A stretch of DNA of 15,575 bases from an uncultured Oxalobacteraceae bacterium (GTDB taxonomy: Bacteria; Pseudomonadota; Gammaproteobacteria; Burkholderiales; Burkholderiaceae): positions 1 through 15,575 of the forward strand of contig CAMLDH010000063.1 in assembly GCA_946478765.1 (NCBI GenBank), given 5' to 3'. Within the stretch, counting starts at the first letter, position 1; each line of letters starts with the position of its first letter. A program made the position numbers and the translations under genes. This document shows, one piece after another, positions 14,959 through 15,575 of the stretch. The notes below the pieces were generated by a model. The model did not search any database and had not been told where the DNA came from. It worked only from the letters and a program-made list of their open reading frames with translations.

Positions 14959-15575
14959 ATGAACAAACAGACTTTAGACCGCATCCTGCAATCGCAGGGC
15001 TTCGGCTCCCGCAAATGGTGCCGTGAACTGATAACCGATGGCGAAGTGTCCATCGGCGGCGAAAGCATCACCGACTATCGCAGCACGTTCGATACAAGCA
15101 ATCTTGTATTTACGCTGTTCGATGAAGAGTGGACTTATCGCGAACACGTGTATATCGCGTTGAACAAGCCCGCCAATTTCGAATGTTCCAGGAAGCCCAG
15201 CCATCATCCCGGTGTGTTGACGCTGTTGCCGGAACAATTTACCTGGCGCGATGTGCAGCCGGTAGGGCGGCTGGACCACGACACGACCGGCTTGCTGTTG
15301 CTGTCGGATGACGGCGCGTTCATTCATGCGCAGTCTTCACCCAAGCGACATGTGCCGAAGCTGTATGTCGCCACCACGCATGATCCGGTGACGCCGGAAT
15401 TGATCGCGCAATTGATGACGGGTGTGAAACTGCATGACGAACCGGCGCCACTGGCAGCGCAAACCTGCAAGATGATCGATACCCATCGACTTGAAATCGT
15501 GCTGGAGCAGGGCAAGTATCACCAGGTCAAGCGCATGCTGGCCGCGGCCGGCAATCATTGCGTCGCGTTGCGCCG
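14959..15575 (+). CDS. rsuA: RsuA-family 16S rRNA pseudouridine synthase, partial (3' end beyond the window)
   Basis: Seen: 205 codons open to the window edge. An S4 RNA-binding domain occupies about 1-45 (LDRILQSQGFGSRKWCRELI, then GEVSIGG). The catalytic part has YIALNKPANFECS (the NKPxGxxCS block), then PVGRLDHDTTGLLLLSDDG, in which the Asp of GRLDxDT is the nucleophile-type catalytic residue, and later QGKYHQVKRMLAAAGN, the conserved C-terminal block. Known: RsuA makes pseudouridine 516 in 16S rRNA. The HPGVLTLLPEQF segment favours RsuA over the RluB/E/F members. The ATG at 14959 lacks a good ribosome site, but the S4 domain starts just after it. It lies 109 nt after the DUF1631 stop on the same strand; a separate promoter is likely. 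Confidence 0.88.
   Translation, partial: MNKQTLDRILQSQGFGSRKWCRELITDGEVSIGGESITDYRSTFDTSNLVFTLFDEEWTYREHVYIALNKPANFECSRKPSHHPGVLTLLPEQFTWRDVQPVGRLDHDTTGLLLLSDDGAFIHAQSSPKRHVPKLYVATTHDPVTPELIAQLMTGVKLHDEPAPLAAQTCKMIDTHRLEIVLEQGKYHQVKRMLAAAGNHCVALR

Noticed and set aside
1..15575. CRISPR array, tRNA or rRNA genes
   Set aside because: No regularly spaced repeats and no tRNA-like or rRNA-like stretch was found by eye on either strand.

Overview
The window looks like a chromosomal segment of a betaproteobacterium, probably in or near the Oxalobacteraceae (Herminiimonas, Herbaspirillum, Collimonas or Janthinobacterium type). The evidence is the long DUF1631 protein next to an RsuA-type pseudouridine synthase, a GcvA-like LysR regulator, and the codon style of the core genes. 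This is inference from protein families; no taxonomic marker gene is present.

Layout, left to right. (1) 67-1503, minus strand: a fragment of an IncP-type conjugation region, a 38-codon ORF followed by traL and traM, with no recognisable traK or oriT. (2) 1793-2437, plus: a secreted Ser/Gly/Thr-rich low-complexity protein. (3) 2532-3065, minus: a carboxymuconolactone-decarboxylase-like protein. (4) 3203-5976, minus: a two-gene operon of a divergent KamA-family radical SAM aminomutase and a class III aminotransferase, ending in a clear intrinsic terminator and divergent from a GcvA-like LysR regulator (6239-7141, plus). Together these suggest a pathway that moves an amino group and then removes it, under LysR control. 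(5) 7176-7235: a perfect 20-bp inverted repeat between convergent genes, then a DUF2726 membrane-anchored protein (minus).

(6) 8020-11260: an accessory island. It starts with a decayed IS3-family orfA, carries two plus-strand genes for exported proteins, and ends with a fragment of a second, unrelated transposase. The first gene encodes a 580-residue protein with a mannose-type bulb-lectin region, six ricin-B-type repeats and an unassigned C-terminal domain. The second encodes a 220-residue exported protein with no recognised domain whose last four residues are HDEL, the eukaryotic ER-retrieval signal, placed after a flexible Ser/Gly/Pro linker. A secreted multivalent lectin beside an HDEL-tailed exported partner is the most interesting content here. 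It suggests, but does not prove, a two-component AB-type system aimed at eukaryotic, perhaps fungal, cells.

(7) 11436-12005, minus: a hemerythrin-like HHE protein with degenerate ligand motifs. (8) 12438-14849, plus: a full-length DUF1631 protein with a PilZ-like C-terminus. (9) 14959 to the window edge, plus: the start of an RsuA-family 16S rRNA pseudouridine synthase.

All calls rest on reading the sequence and recalled family features; no database search or alignment was run.
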